Notes under the pieces: generated by a model
What the model was told of the DNA's origin: nothing
The model's input: the letters and a program-made list of their open reading frames with translations, nothing else
The model's database searches: none
Shown here: piece after piece, positions 44,401 through 56,497 of the stretch
How the letters are laid out: every line of letters starts with the position of its first letter
Numbering within the stretch: position 1 is the stretch's first letter
Position numbers and translations under genes: made by a program
Assembly: GCA_034359265.1 (NCBI GenBank)
Contig: CP136896.1
Span: 60,771,501-60,835,500, forward strand
Reading direction: 5' to 3'
DNA from: Canna indica
Lineage: Eukaryota; Streptophyta; Magnoliopsida; Zingiberales; Cannaceae
DNA length: 64,000 nucleotides

Positions 44401-44883
44401 TTCAATCTCTATCGTAGTTTGTACTTTTGTGATATCAACCGCTGTAGTATCTGGTGGGACTGATGTCTAAGTAACTGGCCGATCAACATTATCATTTAGG
44501 TGGAATTGATCTCCAAGACTATCAAGTATCATAGTTATATAAGGATTGGATTGACTGGATGAAGAAGCACCAGCAGAGGAAGATTCACCATTTGTTTGAA
44601 CGACAGGATTGCTCGACGTCCCGACTTCACGTGACTCACCGTGACAAGTCCATAGAAAATATCTTGGTGCAAATCCTTTGCTATATAGATGTAAAGTGAC
44701 AGTCTCCCGATCCAAATCGTCCATTCATACAAATACGACACGGACATCGAATTTTGTCATCGACGCTAACGAATTTTCGATTCGAATATGCAAAATTTAG
44801 AAAGTACTTACGCCTAATCAAAACTCATTTGTTAAAGCTCCACGATTAAGACGTTGGTACATCTAACTTCGATCAGCCGACAT
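41410..44883 (-). pseudogene. CACTA TNP2-like transposase
   Basis: The minus strand starts MSADRS at 44883, where the family has MSxDRSWM. The tryptophan codon is TAG here. Next come the Transpos_assoc segment (44747-44467), KKYT/KLGLGY segment (44400-44089; MRKLGLGYEKIHACQNNC), the catalytic Transposase_21 core (43941-43423; NIRLGLCTNGFNLFG, MIIPGPKGPRKEIDVFLKPL, LSGWSTHDRLSCPYC), PYW..LLIRHNLDVMHIEKN (43185-42955), the DUF4218-like MKSHDCHVFMQRLVPIA (42879-42652), the DUF4216-like part (42282-41857) and an acidic tail (41619-41410). Multiple stops and frame breaks make it a pseudogene. Domain names are from memory. Confidence 0.85.
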
Positions 44884-44969
44884 GATTCTATCAATCAATG
44901 ATAATTTATTTGGTTAATGCCTTTAGGTGAAATTGTCCTATTCCATTCGGGATTTATATTATTCATATT

Positions 44970-45129
44970 GCACTAAGTACTTCTTTTAACCGCTAACTTC
45001 ATTCTAAATTTCGGCATCATCTCCCTACAGTTCTCCGAATACGCATATCATCTGGGCGCGTATCGGAGAACAAGAGAGATGCTACCGAAATTTAGAATAA
45101 GTTAACAGTTAAAAGAAAAACGTAAGTGC
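44970..45129. repeat. Imperfect inverted repeat (hairpin), arms about 74 bp
   Basis: Left arm 44970-45044 pairs with 45056-45129. Shared core: ATTCTAAATTTCGG / CCGAAATTTAGAAT and GTTCTCCGAATACGC / GCGTATCGGAGAAC. The loop is about 11 bases. Confidence 0.8.
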
Positions 45130-45339
45130 ACTACAAATAACTATATTCCCAAATTGTCCAATCAGGGACAATTCAAGAATTGTACGTAGTATAAAAAATT
45201 ATCTACTTCTTTTATACGAACATACAACCCCCGAACGGATCTAAGGTTTTGCTAAATCATATCCGACTCGTCGATGCGTACGTGAAACATATCAACTAGT
45301 CGGATGGATGATTATTTTCTAAACGTTTCGAGTCAGTCC

Positions 45340-45495
45340 GAGTCCATATTGGACAATTCCGACATGAGTCCAAATTAGACGATTCCGGTGGGAGTCCGAA
45401 ATGAACTATTCCGGCGCGCGTCCGAAGTGGACGATTCTGGCGCATGGCCGAAGTGGACAATTCTGACGCGAGTTCACTGAGGACAACTCCGAACT
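45340..45495. repeat. 26-bp tandem repeat, six copies
   Basis: Units of the form GAGTCCGAAGTGGACGATTC plus CGGCGC repeat at 26-bp spacing, with substitutions between copies. Confidence 0.8.
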
Positions 45496-46079
45496 AATTA
45501 ACAATATTTTTAACTAATTAATTAATATTAATCTACACCATTTTCATTAATTTAAATAATTAACCTACCATTATTAAATATTAATCTAACTAAATTAAAC
45601 TAAAAATTAATATAAACTCTAAAAATTAATCTAGCAAATTAAACAATTAATCTAAACAATTAATTAAATCATTAATCTAAATAATTAATTAATCATTAAA
45701 TAATAATTAAAAAAATCTAAAACTAATATTTCCGACGTCGGAGTCCTGCGGACTCCGGTGCCGACGTCCAGTATCCGGACACAGTGTCTGGATACTGGAC
45801 AAGCTCCGGTGGCGGCCATCGGCCGTCCACCACCGATGGCCGCCCGTCGTCGACTGAAACCCTATAAATAGGGTTTTTGTCGGATTTCATTAGGGATCAA
45901 CGGCAAGAGATGGCCGGGCGGCGAGGAATAACTAAAATCGGCGGTCGAGGACGAACGGCAGCGGCAGCTCAGCGGCGTCGACGTCTGCAACGGCGGTGAG
46001 ATGCGGGAGGAGAATGCAGGCGACGGTAGCAGTGGGAGGAAGAAGGGGGGCGGGCACGATCTGTGACCTATATAAACTT

Positions 46080-46319
46080 ATCAGCAACGGCTCACTCGCC
46101 CGTTAGAAAGTTGTTGCTGATAAGTTATCATCAGCAATGACTCACTTGTCCGTTAGAAAACCGTTGCCGATAATTAACATCATCAGCAATGGCTCACATG
46201 TTCGTTAGAAAGCCGTTGCAGATAAAACATATCTGCAACGACGTGAGCGGTCGTAAGAATGTCGTTGCAAATAGCAACGACTTGAATAGCCATTGCTGAA
46301 GACCCAATTTCTAGTAGTG
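46080..46319. repeat. CACTA subterminal repeat block (right)
   Basis: CAGCAACGGCTCACTCGCCCGTTAGAAAG-type units recur at about 46083, 46132, 46183 and 46228. Each pairs AGCAACGG-like and CGTTGC motifs. The terminus is CTAGTAGTG. Confidence 0.75.
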
Positions 46320-47612
46320 TCAACTACTTTGGCGTCACTGCTGGCACCAGACGTCGGGGGGTGTCTTCGCAGTTATGAAGTCCGCCACCTACAACGACAC
46401 CCCACCCTCTATTCTGGGTCGAAGAGATGTGGGGCTTCCTCGCAGATTGGGGTAAGCGCCTCTTTCGAAAGGCGTCGCCTTCATCATCGTTGTTCTCGAT
46501 CGGGCTTGTTCATTTGTTGCCTCTCCCGAGGCAGCAACAAAGGATCGACAACGACGACAATGGAGAGGGTAATGAAGGAAGTGTTCGATGAGGGTTTAAC
46601 GGTTGAAATGCACCTATCATTTGAAGCTTATTTTCATCAATTTTGAGTAATTTAATTATTCAATTATTGATGTGATTTAAGGAGATTAAACTGTGTAATA
46701 GATAGTCCAATATTGGAGGTTTGAATGAGAAAATTATATAATTCAAGTAGTAATTATATAAACAATATATGCCCAATGAGGGGTATATGAAGATTGAGGT
46801 GCATTCATATTGTTTGTAAAAACTAGGACTTTAGTGCCACGTTGAGAAGTGTGCTAATTTAATATTAGCTTATAAGCATAATGGTGTATATTTTATTACT
46901 TGTGTGGACAAAAGGGAAGCTTAAGAGGTGACATTAGTGCGTTGCACCGCATAGCGCAAGCGATCGTGGAGATTTTTTTTCTATGTCAATATAGGGTATT
47001 TTAGTTAGGTATTTTTGTCAAAAATAAAAAAATAACATTATCACCTTACTGGTAATCCACATAGCCGCCCCCTCCCTTGGTAATGTGGATTACCACTTGA
47101 GTGGTAACGTAGATTATCATGGGCATTCAGATTACCAGTAATTTATTTCAACCAAACGCGATAATCTGATAGGGTCCAGATAATTTTAATTAAGATTACC
47201 AGTAATCCATTTAGATTACCTCATACAAAACGCTCCCTTAACTCTTGATCAATTGCAGATTAATTTCAAAAATATCTTGCTCATTACTCATGATCAACTA
47301 TTACTATTTTCTCAATAATGAGTATTATATGAGAATTATATTGTATTATCAATATATATATGATCTCGAATTTTCTCTTGAGAAGTTCACTCTCTCCCTT
47401 CTCTTATTCTTCCTCCTAACCGTTGCAACATTTTCTAAGGGCTTGATATATCCTAAAAGGTGTATTGCTGTGGGGCAATAGAAATCTTAAGGACATGGAT
47501 CGCCTGTTAGTCCTTTTGAACATCCTGAATCCACTCCCTTCTCTAACATTGACTCTACGAGACACCATGAAGCCAGTGCTGAATCTCGTGCTACGACCTG
47601 CGCAACTTCATG
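46320..47612. other. Unrecognised sequence with a probable MITE
   Basis: 46320-46640 is GC-balanced with an open frame I cannot identify; it may be the continuation of the segment before 39151. About 46975-47237 has GGTAATCCACAT/GGATTACC motifs in both orientations and ends ...CAAAACGCTCCCT, as in many Harbinger/Tourist-type miniature elements. The stretch 47480-47612, joined across the retroelement to 55094, may be a degraded gene. Confidence 0.45.
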
Positions 47613-47617
47613 CCCCT

Positions 47618-49152
47618 TGTTGGTGAAATGGCGACACTAGAGGGGGGTGAATAGTATGTTTACTATACGATTTGCCTAAGTCGATTTTAATTGATTACTT
47701 AACTCGTTTAGGCGAATTATAATTATGCGATGCAGAAGCAAGATAAATGATAAAACAATTAAGCACAACAAATGAAATCAATGCTAACACAATAATTTTA
47801 TAGTGATTCGGCTCCAATGTCTACTCCACTACCTAAGCACCCCACTTAGGATTTCCAAAGTAGTTTTACTAGATTAATTTATGTTTCCCTTACACACGAG
47901 GACTTTTCACCGAAGATACGTACTCTCGACCTAAGTCACTTCCACACCTGGAAGTCTCCGACTTCTTATCGAGAGTCCTCTTCTACCTCAACCCTTAGGG
48001 ACAACTAAACTAATCATAGTAAACACTAAGTTTACACAAGTGACTTTATTCTTATACCAAGATACCACTTCTATACATAAGACCAAAACACATGGTCTTC
48101 TACCCGCACAAATAAATTAAACATTCAATAACATATAAAATTACAATTGAAAAAGAGCTTAAAATGAAACCAAGAAGTCGTGCTCTTTTCCAAGCCTTGA
48201 AGCCTTCAACTCTTCAGGAGGTAGAACTCGAATCAATCCCGAGTTGAGGCAGCAGAGCTTGCGCTTGAAGAATTTGGTGAAAGAACATAGCGCAACGCTT
48301 ATCCTTTTTGGAAGGCTTAACTCTTCCTCTTAATGGCTCAATAATCTCGGTAAGAATGAGGAAGAAGTATTAAGAGAATCATATGAGAGTATAGTTATAC
48401 CCTGGTGAAGAAAGGGCACTCAACGGATAGAAAACTATCTGTTGCAGAGCGTCGGTCGAAGCGCCGGTCGAAGCATCGGTCGACCGGTCATTCGATCGCT
48501 GCAATTCTCCCTGTGGTCGGTCGACCGCCAAACGCGGATCGCGCAATCCGCGATCTTCGATCGACCGACACGATCTCGCGTCGCGACATTCAGCAGGTCG
48601 GTCGACCGATTGGTCGACCGCCAGCTTCGGGCAGATTCTGCCGTGATTCGATCGATCGCCCGATGCAAGAATCTTGCGTTTTCTTTCTTCGGTCGACCGA
48701 CGCAAGCTGCGTCTGCAGCTAGTCTCAGTCCGATCGATCGATCGGTCGACCGCCAGGGCTACTGCTCCTTTTTATCTACAGTCGGTCGACTGTCTGGTCG
48801 ACCGAACCTTGGCTGAGATTGTTTCCTTTAGACTTTTTCTTCCGCGCTTCATTTCCGGGTTCTGGCTTTCAACGAGCATCATATTGGAGAGCTTTTGACT
48901 TGATCTTTGGACTCATCCAAGCGACTTGGGTGCACTCGTCGATCTTCGAGAAACTTTCGCGATGAACCCGAGCACGACGATCAATGTCCTTCCGATTTCA
49001 CGATTTCTCCTATTTATCCGATCGAGGACATCGAACGTTAGTCGATATGGAACCTGAAAGATATTCTCAATGAAATCATTAGTTCCATGTTTGTTATCAT
49101 CAAAACCATCAAGATCGAGATTAAGGCTAAGGTTGAAAACCTAAAGCCAATA
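47618..49152 (-). repeat. 3' LTR of Sirevirus-like element b
   Basis: 1535 bp. The inner end reads GCCAATA, where the other copies have GCCAACA. It contains a cluster of GGTCGACC palindromes at 48455-48810. Confidence 0.88.
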
Positions 49153-49168
49153 ATCTCCCCTTTTTTTA
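49153..49168 (-). other. Polypurine tract of element b
   Basis: The minus strand reads AAAAAAAGGGGAGAT next to the LTR start. It is the expected plus-strand primer. Confidence 0.75.
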
Positions 49169-52050
49169 TGATGACAAATATCCTTAAGAAAATATAACAT
49201 TAAAGCATAAGGATATCAACTTAGGGATTTATCCCCCTATCAACATGCATATCTATAAGATAAACTCTCCCTATCTATATGCATGCATTTTCTATATTTT
49301 CCTCCCCCTTTTGACATCAATCAAAAAGGGCAAAAGAGGCTATCTACTCAAATGGATGAAACATAATTAATTTTTCAGGGAGATGGGACCCAAGAAAGTA
49401 TTTAACATAAAACATGAAGGTTTCAATCAAAGGGATGGAAAACAATATTTGATATGAAAATAAAATTCATACATGATAGAAGAAAGTGATAGATACAATT
49501 CAAAATTAAATCATGTATGTTCTCAAGAGTTTATAAACTTAGCATGATTCCATTCAAAGTATGCTTGAAATCATGAAGATGCTAAGTATTAAATTTGGCT
49601 ATCTACTCATGTTTTTTCATACTTAGGCATTTAGACATTAAACATGAGATAATGTAAGTCTATGAATTAAGTTGAGGCTTAAGATGAAACCTTTTTAATT
49701 CACATTGTTGACTTAAGTCAACCTATACTTCTAGTTTTCAAAATTCACCCTTTTAAGTTTATTCAAAATTATATTGTTGACAAATGTTTTTGAAATCAAT
49801 TTTTGGATGAAAGATTTGATACCAAATAGAATGCTCATTTTGATACCAATTGTGGGATGAAAATTTTGATACCAATTATTGAATAGTCATTTGGAATGCA
49901 TGTATCAAGTTTGAACTCAAAATGAATTTTCTAAGTTCATTTTTCATCCTATATTGATTTTAATGAAAACATACCAAATGTAGTTTCTAGCTATCATTCA
50001 AGAATTCAAGATCATTCCAATGAATGATTTTACTCAATCAATGGTGTGAATGATATTAGAACCATAATCAAAATGGTATATATGAGTTTTCATTTGAAGT
50101 TTTAAATTGTATTTTTGAAATTTTCAGTTATTCTTAAAATTTCTTCAATTTTCATTCAAACTTTCATGACACCACATGATGGTCATGTAAAGAATATATG
50201 TCAAGTTTGAAATGAAAATTTTATCCTTAAGTCAAGATATCAACCTAGCATGATTTCATTCAAAACTAAATTAGTTTTTATGAAACTTGCTAAGTTTCAA
50301 TCTTAACATTTACTCGTGATTTTTCAAAATTAAACCTATGGATACCTAACATGAGTAAATCTAAACATGTTTCTCAAATATGGATAAAAAATAAAACCTA
50401 TAGGTCAACTTAGTTCAAAAGAGGTATCCATGAAATCATCTCTTTTGTCATTTATTCATATTCATATGAATTTTTCATTCAAAATGCATGGAAATATGTC
50501 ATACCTATTCCTAAATATGTTTATGAGGATTTGGACTTAATATAAAGTATCCAAGTCAATTGATACCACTTGTGGTTTGTTGGCTTAGACCAAGCTTTTC
50601 AAGCTTAAGTCCCCTAAAGTGATATAGATATCACATTGTTCATCTAGACATGAATTTTTAATTTTAACTTTGTAGACTTATGTGATATGTGTATCTAAAC
50701 ATGTTCATCAAATTTTAACTTAACATGAAGTCTCTAAAGAATAATTTTAACCTAATTCAATTTCATAAATATCAAGATATCATGAAATGAGCTAAGTTAT
50801 CAAGATTTTTCCTACTCATGAAAATTCAAACATATATTATGCAACATCAATCATGAGTATATAGAGACATCATTAAACATGAAAATTCAATTTCTTTTTT
50901 CAAAAAAATTTGCAAAATCAAAATCATATATTTTTTCTTGAAAATTTGCCCAACTTTTCATTTCATTTTTCATTTACTTTTAGATAGCATAGCATTCCAA
51001 TTTTTAACTTGCAAGTAGACTTCATTAGTATCATAATGAAATAATAAGACTACTAGCAAGCTAATTTACTAAATAACACAAGTTTTAAATGCAAAGTTTC
51101 ATTTAAAACCTTAACCTATGCTAGATAGTTAAAGATTCATTTTAAATTAGTTTTCATGATATCTAAATGAATTTTAGAGATCTTAAGATGTGAACTATTT
51201 GATAAATAAGATCTCTAAACATATTTAACTAGTTTGGACTTAAAGAAATGTCTCTAGTAGCAAGTATCAACCTAAAGCAAGTTTCATTTGATGAAATTTG
51301 CCTAAGTGCTAATATTCTACCTACTCATGAAAATTCAAGGGTTTTACATGCAACTCTAATCATGAGTATAGAGACATAGTTTAAGCTTAAGCAATAAGGT
51401 ATAACACTAAGATTTTGAATTTACCAAGGTTATATACCCTATTCATGATGGTTTAGCTAAACTAATCTTTTTCTTCCTAATTAGCCTTCCTAAAACCTTA
51501 TAACTTGCAAGTAAGCTACACTAATATTTTTAGAGAGGATATAGCTACTTAGCAAGCTAACTCAACCAAAAAGCAAAGATAGGCATCAAGTTTCATTATC
51601 AAAGATTACTTTGCTAAATGGTTTCAAATTCGTTTCAAAAGATGAAATCGAGGGATATCAAAACGAATTTTGAGAGATCACAAAAATAATGAATGAAAAA
51701 TATGATATCTAACCATTCCTATTGGTTGAAAATCGAAAGCCATAATTAACCTACGATTTAGAACCGCAAGGTCGCTTAGGCCCATTACAGGCCACCGGGG
51801 TCTCCAAGGAGACCGGAAATCAAAAATCAAAAACATTTTTGAAAGCATATCATGAGCGGGAAAAACAATCAATTTTAAGCATGTATCATAACTCCAACTT
51901 TAATTTAATCAAGTAAGTATAGGAGATGATACCAATGTGTTTGATGCCAACTGTACCATAAGCATCTAGTCTAGATGAAGACTTTGAAGTTGCAACCATG
52001 TAGGGATACTTCCTTCAACTCATTGGTTAACTTCTATTCTTCAATCTTCT
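49169..52050 (-). other. Non-coding internal region of element b
   Basis: AT-rich, with repeated short phrases such as ATTTTTCATTTCA, CATGAAATTTGCTAAG and TACTCATGA on the plus strand. It is similar to 59340-63000 of element c but lacks that element's extra ORF. Integrase, RT and RNase H motifs were looked for and not found. Confidence 0.6.
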
Positions 52051-53419
52051 TTACCCTTGTGTAGTGGCTCTCCCTACAAGAGAAGATACTTTTGGTACCC
52101 AAATGGCTTTGGGTCCTTGGGGGTTAGATGGCCTAGGAATCCAAAGTGTTCTAGCAACACTTGGATTTCTTTTAAATGCACAATCATGAATAGCATATAT
52201 AGCCATATACACCACAACAAAAATAATGTCCATGAAATTTTTTCTTTTCATTCTTAACATGGACATGAAATTTTTCATTAGAATGCTTAACATGTGAACT
52301 ATGATTAGCATGAGCATTCTTAAAGAAAATATTTTTCTTTTGAGGTTGATGCTTAAATGTGGAATGCCTAACATGAGATTTTGTATTAGAATGCATATTA
52401 TGAGATTTATGATGATGAACATTAGCATTCTTTACATAGACACTTTTCATTCTAATGTTCTTAGTAGATGAAGAATTTTTTAATTCATTTACCTTTTTAT
52501 TCAAGAAAATGACCTCACTTTTCAATTCCTTCATAGATTTTTGAATAGCATGCAATTGAGTTTTTAACATGTTATTTTCATTTTTTAAATCATCATTTTT
52601 ATGTTTCAAGGCTTTAAGCTCAAGTTCTAAGTTATCATGTCATGGATCAAAAGGCCTAGTCTTTAATTCTTCATTTTCTACTTCTAAGGCATGTACATGT
52701 GAACTAAGCTTAGAGTTTTCCTTTTTTAGATTTTTATTTTTCTCGTTCTTTTTCATAAGCAAGACATACATTTTTTGACATTTCTCAACTAGTTCTTCAT
52801 ATGACATATTGAATGAACTAGAAGAGCTAATACTATCATTATTATTATTATGACTAGAAGGAGAAGAGTGTACCTCATCATTGGTACTTATGAGGCAAAC
52901 TTTTGAAGTAGCTTCATAGTCATTGCTAGAGGTTGCTTCAAATGAGGGAGAGGTGGAGGTGGAAGCACTTGACCTCTTCCTTGCTTTGTTCTTCATGCTT
53001 GGGCAATTTTTCTTCACATGCCCCTTTTCTTTGCAAGCATGACAAATTACTTTTCTTTTTCGGCTCTTGGAGCTACTCCTTTGACTAGAACAGCTATGGG
53101 CATCAAAACCAAGATTAGTAGTAGGTGAGTGACCATTGTCATCACCAACTTCATCAAAAGTGTCAATCTCTTCGGTTTTGGCATAATCGTATAAAACGTT
53201 TAAACTAGCCCATAAATCATAAACCGAAGAACAACGCATGACTTTATCTAGTATGCCATTTAGTAATGTGCTAAGTATGTAATTCATGACATCTCCATTA
53301 TACTTAAATATTTTCTTATCCATTTCACTCCATGCATGCATATCAATCTTAGGTTCAATAAATTCCCAATGTAACATATTAAATACACCAAAATCTTTAA
53401 TCTTCAGAATTGTGTACAT
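52051..53419 (-). pseudogene. Sirevirus-like gag of element b
   Basis: It starts at 53419. The capsid region (FGVFNMLHWEFIEPK, SSVYDLWASLNVLYDYAKTE) is followed by a CCHC knuckle (CHACKEKGHVKKNC), a serine/asparagine-rich linker, a coiled coil (LKTQLHAIQKSMKELKSE) and a second cysteine motif (CCGVYGYIC). A frameshift lies near 52190; then comes TLWIPRP...KAIWVPK, a tail seen in Sirevirus-like gags. A TGA at 52640-52642 also interrupts the frame. Gag would form the particle; this copy is damaged. Confidence 0.8.
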
Positions 53420-53544
53420 CCTAGATTATCATAGACCAAAGTTTGATTCATCGAACCTAGGGGTGAAAATGCTACACTCTCTAGAGCCATTTCTAAATCG
53501 AGATGAATTATAGAAGGGATGGTGAAATCACAATCTGTGAACCT

Positions 53545-53556
53545 GCTCTGATACCA
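53545..53556 (-). other. Primer binding site of element b
   Basis: The minus strand reads TGGTATCAGAGC, two bases inside the 5' LTR. Confidence 0.9.
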
Positions 53557-53558
53557 AT

Positions 53559-55088
53559 TGTTGACGAAATGGTGACACTAAAGAGGGGGTGAATAGTGTG
53601 TTTACTATACGATTTGCCTAAATTCAATTTTAATCGATTACTTAACTCGTTTAGGCGAATTACAATTATGCGATGCAGAAGCAAGATCAATGATAAAGCA
53701 ATTAAGCACAACAAAAGAAATCAATGCTAACACAATAATTTTATAATGGTTCGGCCCCAATGTATACTCCACTACCTAAGCACCCCGCTTAGGATTTCCA
53801 AACTAGTTTTACTAAATTAATTTATATTTTCCTTACACACGAGGACTTTTCACCGAAGAGACACTCTCTCGACCTAAGTCACTTCCACACCCGGAAGTCT
53901 CCGACTTCTTATTGAGAGCTGAGCCCTCTTCCACCTCAACCCTAAGGGACAACTAAACTAATCCTAGTAAACACTAAGTTTACACAAGTGGCTTTACTCT
54001 TATACCAAGATACCACTTCTACACACAAGAGCAAAACACCTGGTCTTCTACCCGCACAAATAAATTAAACGTTCAATAACAGATAAAATTATAATTGAAA
54101 AAGAGCTTAAAATGAAACCAAGAAGTCGTGCTCTTTTCCAAGCCTTGAAGCCTTCAACTCTTCAGGAGGTAGAACTCGAATCAATCCCAAGTTGAGGCAG
54201 CAGAGCTTGCGCTTGAAGAATTTGGTGGAAGAACATAGCGCAACGCTTATCCTTTTTGGAAGGCTGAACTCTTCCTCTTAATGGCTCAATAATCTCGGTA
54301 AGAATGAGGAAGAAGTATTAAGAGAATCATATGAGAGTATATTTATACCCTGGTGAAGAAAGGGCACTCAACGGATAGAAAACTATCCGTTGTAGAGCGT
54401 CGGTCGAAGCATCGGTCGACCGATCATTCGACCGCTGTAATTCTCCATGTGGTTGGTCGACAACCTAGTCGACCGCCAGATACGGATCGCGTGATCCGCG
54501 ATCTTCGATCGACCCGTCGGTCGACCGACGCGATCTCGCGTCGCGACATTCAGCAGGTCGGTCGACCGCCAGCTTCGGGCAGATTCTGCTGTGATTCGGT
54601 CGACCGCCCGACATAAGAATCTTGCATTTTCTTTCTTCGGTCGACCAATCGGTCAACCGACACAAGCTATGTCTGTAGCTAGCCTCAGTCCGGTCGACTG
54701 CTCCTTTTTACCTACAGTCGGTTGACCGCCCGATCGACCGAACCTTGGCCGAGATTGTTTCCTTCAGCCTTTTTCTTCCACGCTTCATTTTCGGATTCTG
54801 ACTTTCAACGAGCATCATCTTGGAGAGCTTTTGACTTGATCTTTGGACTCATCCAAGCGACTTGGGTGCACTTGTCGATCTTCGAGAAACTTCTTCGACG
54901 AACCCGAGCGCGACGACCAATGTCCTTTCGATTTCGCGATTTCTACGATTTATCCGATCGAGGACATCGAACGCTAGTCGATATGGAATCTGAAAGATAT
55001 TCTCATTGAAATCATTAGTTCCATATTTGTTATCATCAAAACCATCAAGATCGAGATTAAGGCTAAGGTTGAAAACCTAAAGCCAACA
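53559..55088 (-). repeat. 5' LTR of Sirevirus-like element b
   Basis: 1530 bp. It begins, on the minus strand, TGTTGGCTTTAGG and ends CGTCAACA. It is highly similar to the 3' LTR with small indels. A cluster of GGTCGACC palindromes lies at 54390-54740. Confidence 0.88.
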
Positions 55089-55093
55089 CCCCT

Positions 55094-56497
55094 TGTGTTC
55101 TCGTGCATCGATGCCTCGAAGAACAAGAACTTCAATTTTCGACCGTGAGAGGTTTGCCATGCGACATTAGTTGAGCTCGAGTAGTTCGAGCCGATAGAGA
55201 TAAGTTCAATGGACGAAACCACCACATGCGTTGATGTGGACGACAAGCTATTGATGAGCAACCTGAAGGTGGCGACCTTCACACATGTCCCCCACAACAA
55301 GCATGAGTTTCCTTGGTCTTCTCTCTCAACTATGGGGAGGTTTATGGTGGCGCGACCCTATCGCAGTTTAAGCCGAGTACCGAAGCGCGTGTGGAGGACG
55401 AAGAACACAGGAGCGGAGGAAGGAGTAATTGCGTGGAGGCCGAAGAACAAAGAAGTAATGAAGGGGTAATCGCGTGTATTTTTTTCTAATGCAGGCTAAT
55501 GAAGGGGTCAGGTGGTGTGTTACTAATACACCATAATTTGTATTATTTTATAGTCCATGTTAGGAATAAATTGGGTCTTCCTGCAAGGATCCAAAAATCC
55601 AAAATGCCAAAAGAAAAATACCAAAATGAGTAAATCCAGAAAATATAAAAAACACCATAATTTGTACTGGACCTACTCCACAAGAAGAAGAGAGCACTTG
55701 ATTTTATTAGAAGGGAGGAGAAAACATGGCCAATACAAGAGCTAAATACAACTGATTAATAAATTGTAAAAGAAAAATACTGTCTGTACTCGAATATTTT
55801 TCTGCACCCTATAATTTGGATTCCTGCTTTTGCTTGAAAACTGTGGATGCGGCGTCCTTGATTTTCTTGCTTCTGCCTGAGACGGTGTGAAGAGGAAGAA
55901 AGTCGCTGGAAAGAAATCCTGCCTGAGAAATGGAGTAGATGGGATGCTCTAAAATAATTATTGGGATGTCCTTGGAACCATGTATCAATCTCCTTTTATA
56001 ATGGAATAGATGAGCCAAAATATTGCCGGGTCCAGAGTTCTCATAACAAGAATTTTACAGAGCCGTTTGATTGATTTAATCCAACGGTGTGTAATAATAT
56101 TTAGACCAAAGAATTCGGATGAGGTTGCTTCAATTTGAGGCGGAATTCGTCCGCGTGAAGGATCGTCCGTGCTCGCTCAACAAAGGCGGCTGAGGGAGAG
56201 AGACGAGCGCGTGAAGCACGCTCGTTATCGCTGCTCGCGAAGCACACAACAGCGTCAGTTGCTGCTGGCGCGCGCGGGCTAGGCTCGGCCCAGATGTCTG
56301 GCCCGCCTGGGCTGGGCCGAGCCCAGAGAACCTGTAGTGTTTGTTTTTGTTTGTTTTGTTTTGTTTTTTTTCTTTGATCCAACTGGCCCATTTCAAATTG
56401 GGTCGGGTTTAAAATTATTCAACCCTCATAATTTCCTTCTTTGATGAATTTTAAGCCCGATGAAGGCTTCTCCTCTTCTCCCAAGAGCCCTGTAGGA
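55094..56497. other. Unrecognised sequence, possible gene fragment
   Basis: Joining 47580-47612 with 55094-55160 across the insertion gives an open stretch (LRNFMPLVF-like, then SCIDASKNKNFNFR) ending in a TGA. A further plus-strand frame is at 55209-55469 (LLMSNLKVATFTHVPHNKHE). It looks like decayed coding sequence that the retroelement split, but I do not recognise the family. 55500-56497 has no clear gene; part may be the 3' LTR of the copia element whose polymerase end lies at 56498. Confidence 0.4.

Larger units (their letters stand above)
44884..46080. other. CACTA 5' non-coding region
   Basis: It contains the imperfect hairpin at 44970-45129, a 26-bp tandem repeat (45340-45495), an AT-rich stretch (45500-45730) and a GC-rich block (45735-46060). 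In that block CCCTATAAATAGGG at 45862 is a palindromic TATA-like site. No coding sequence is assigned. A TATA on the minus strand could serve the TNP2-like gene, with a long leader. Confidence 0.55.
39151..46319 (-). mobile_element. CACTA (En/Spm) DNA transposon, complete ends, decayed genes
   Basis: Left end CACTACTGAAAACATGGGC, right end ...CCCAATTTCTAGTAGTG: inverted CACTA termini. Flanks are TCG and TCA, an imperfect 3-bp duplication. AGCAACGGC-type subterminal repeats lie at 39175-39520 and 46080-46300. The minus strand encodes a TNP2-like transposase (44883-41410) and then a TNPA-like protein (41332-39800), the standard CACTA order. Stops and a lost tryptophan show it is no longer autonomous. 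Confidence 0.88.
47618..55088 (-). mobile_element. Complete non-autonomous Sirevirus-like Ty1/copia element (gag only)
   Basis: 7471 bp, with LTRs at 47618-49152 (3') and 53559-55088 (5') and CCCCT target duplications at 47613-47617 and 55089-55093. The primer site for tRNA-Met is at 53545-53556 and the polypurine tract at 49153-49168, both read on the minus strand. Gag (53419-52051) is the only protein I can see. The stretch 49170-52000 has no pol frames. Element b is probably mobilised by a related autonomous copy. Confidence 0.88.
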
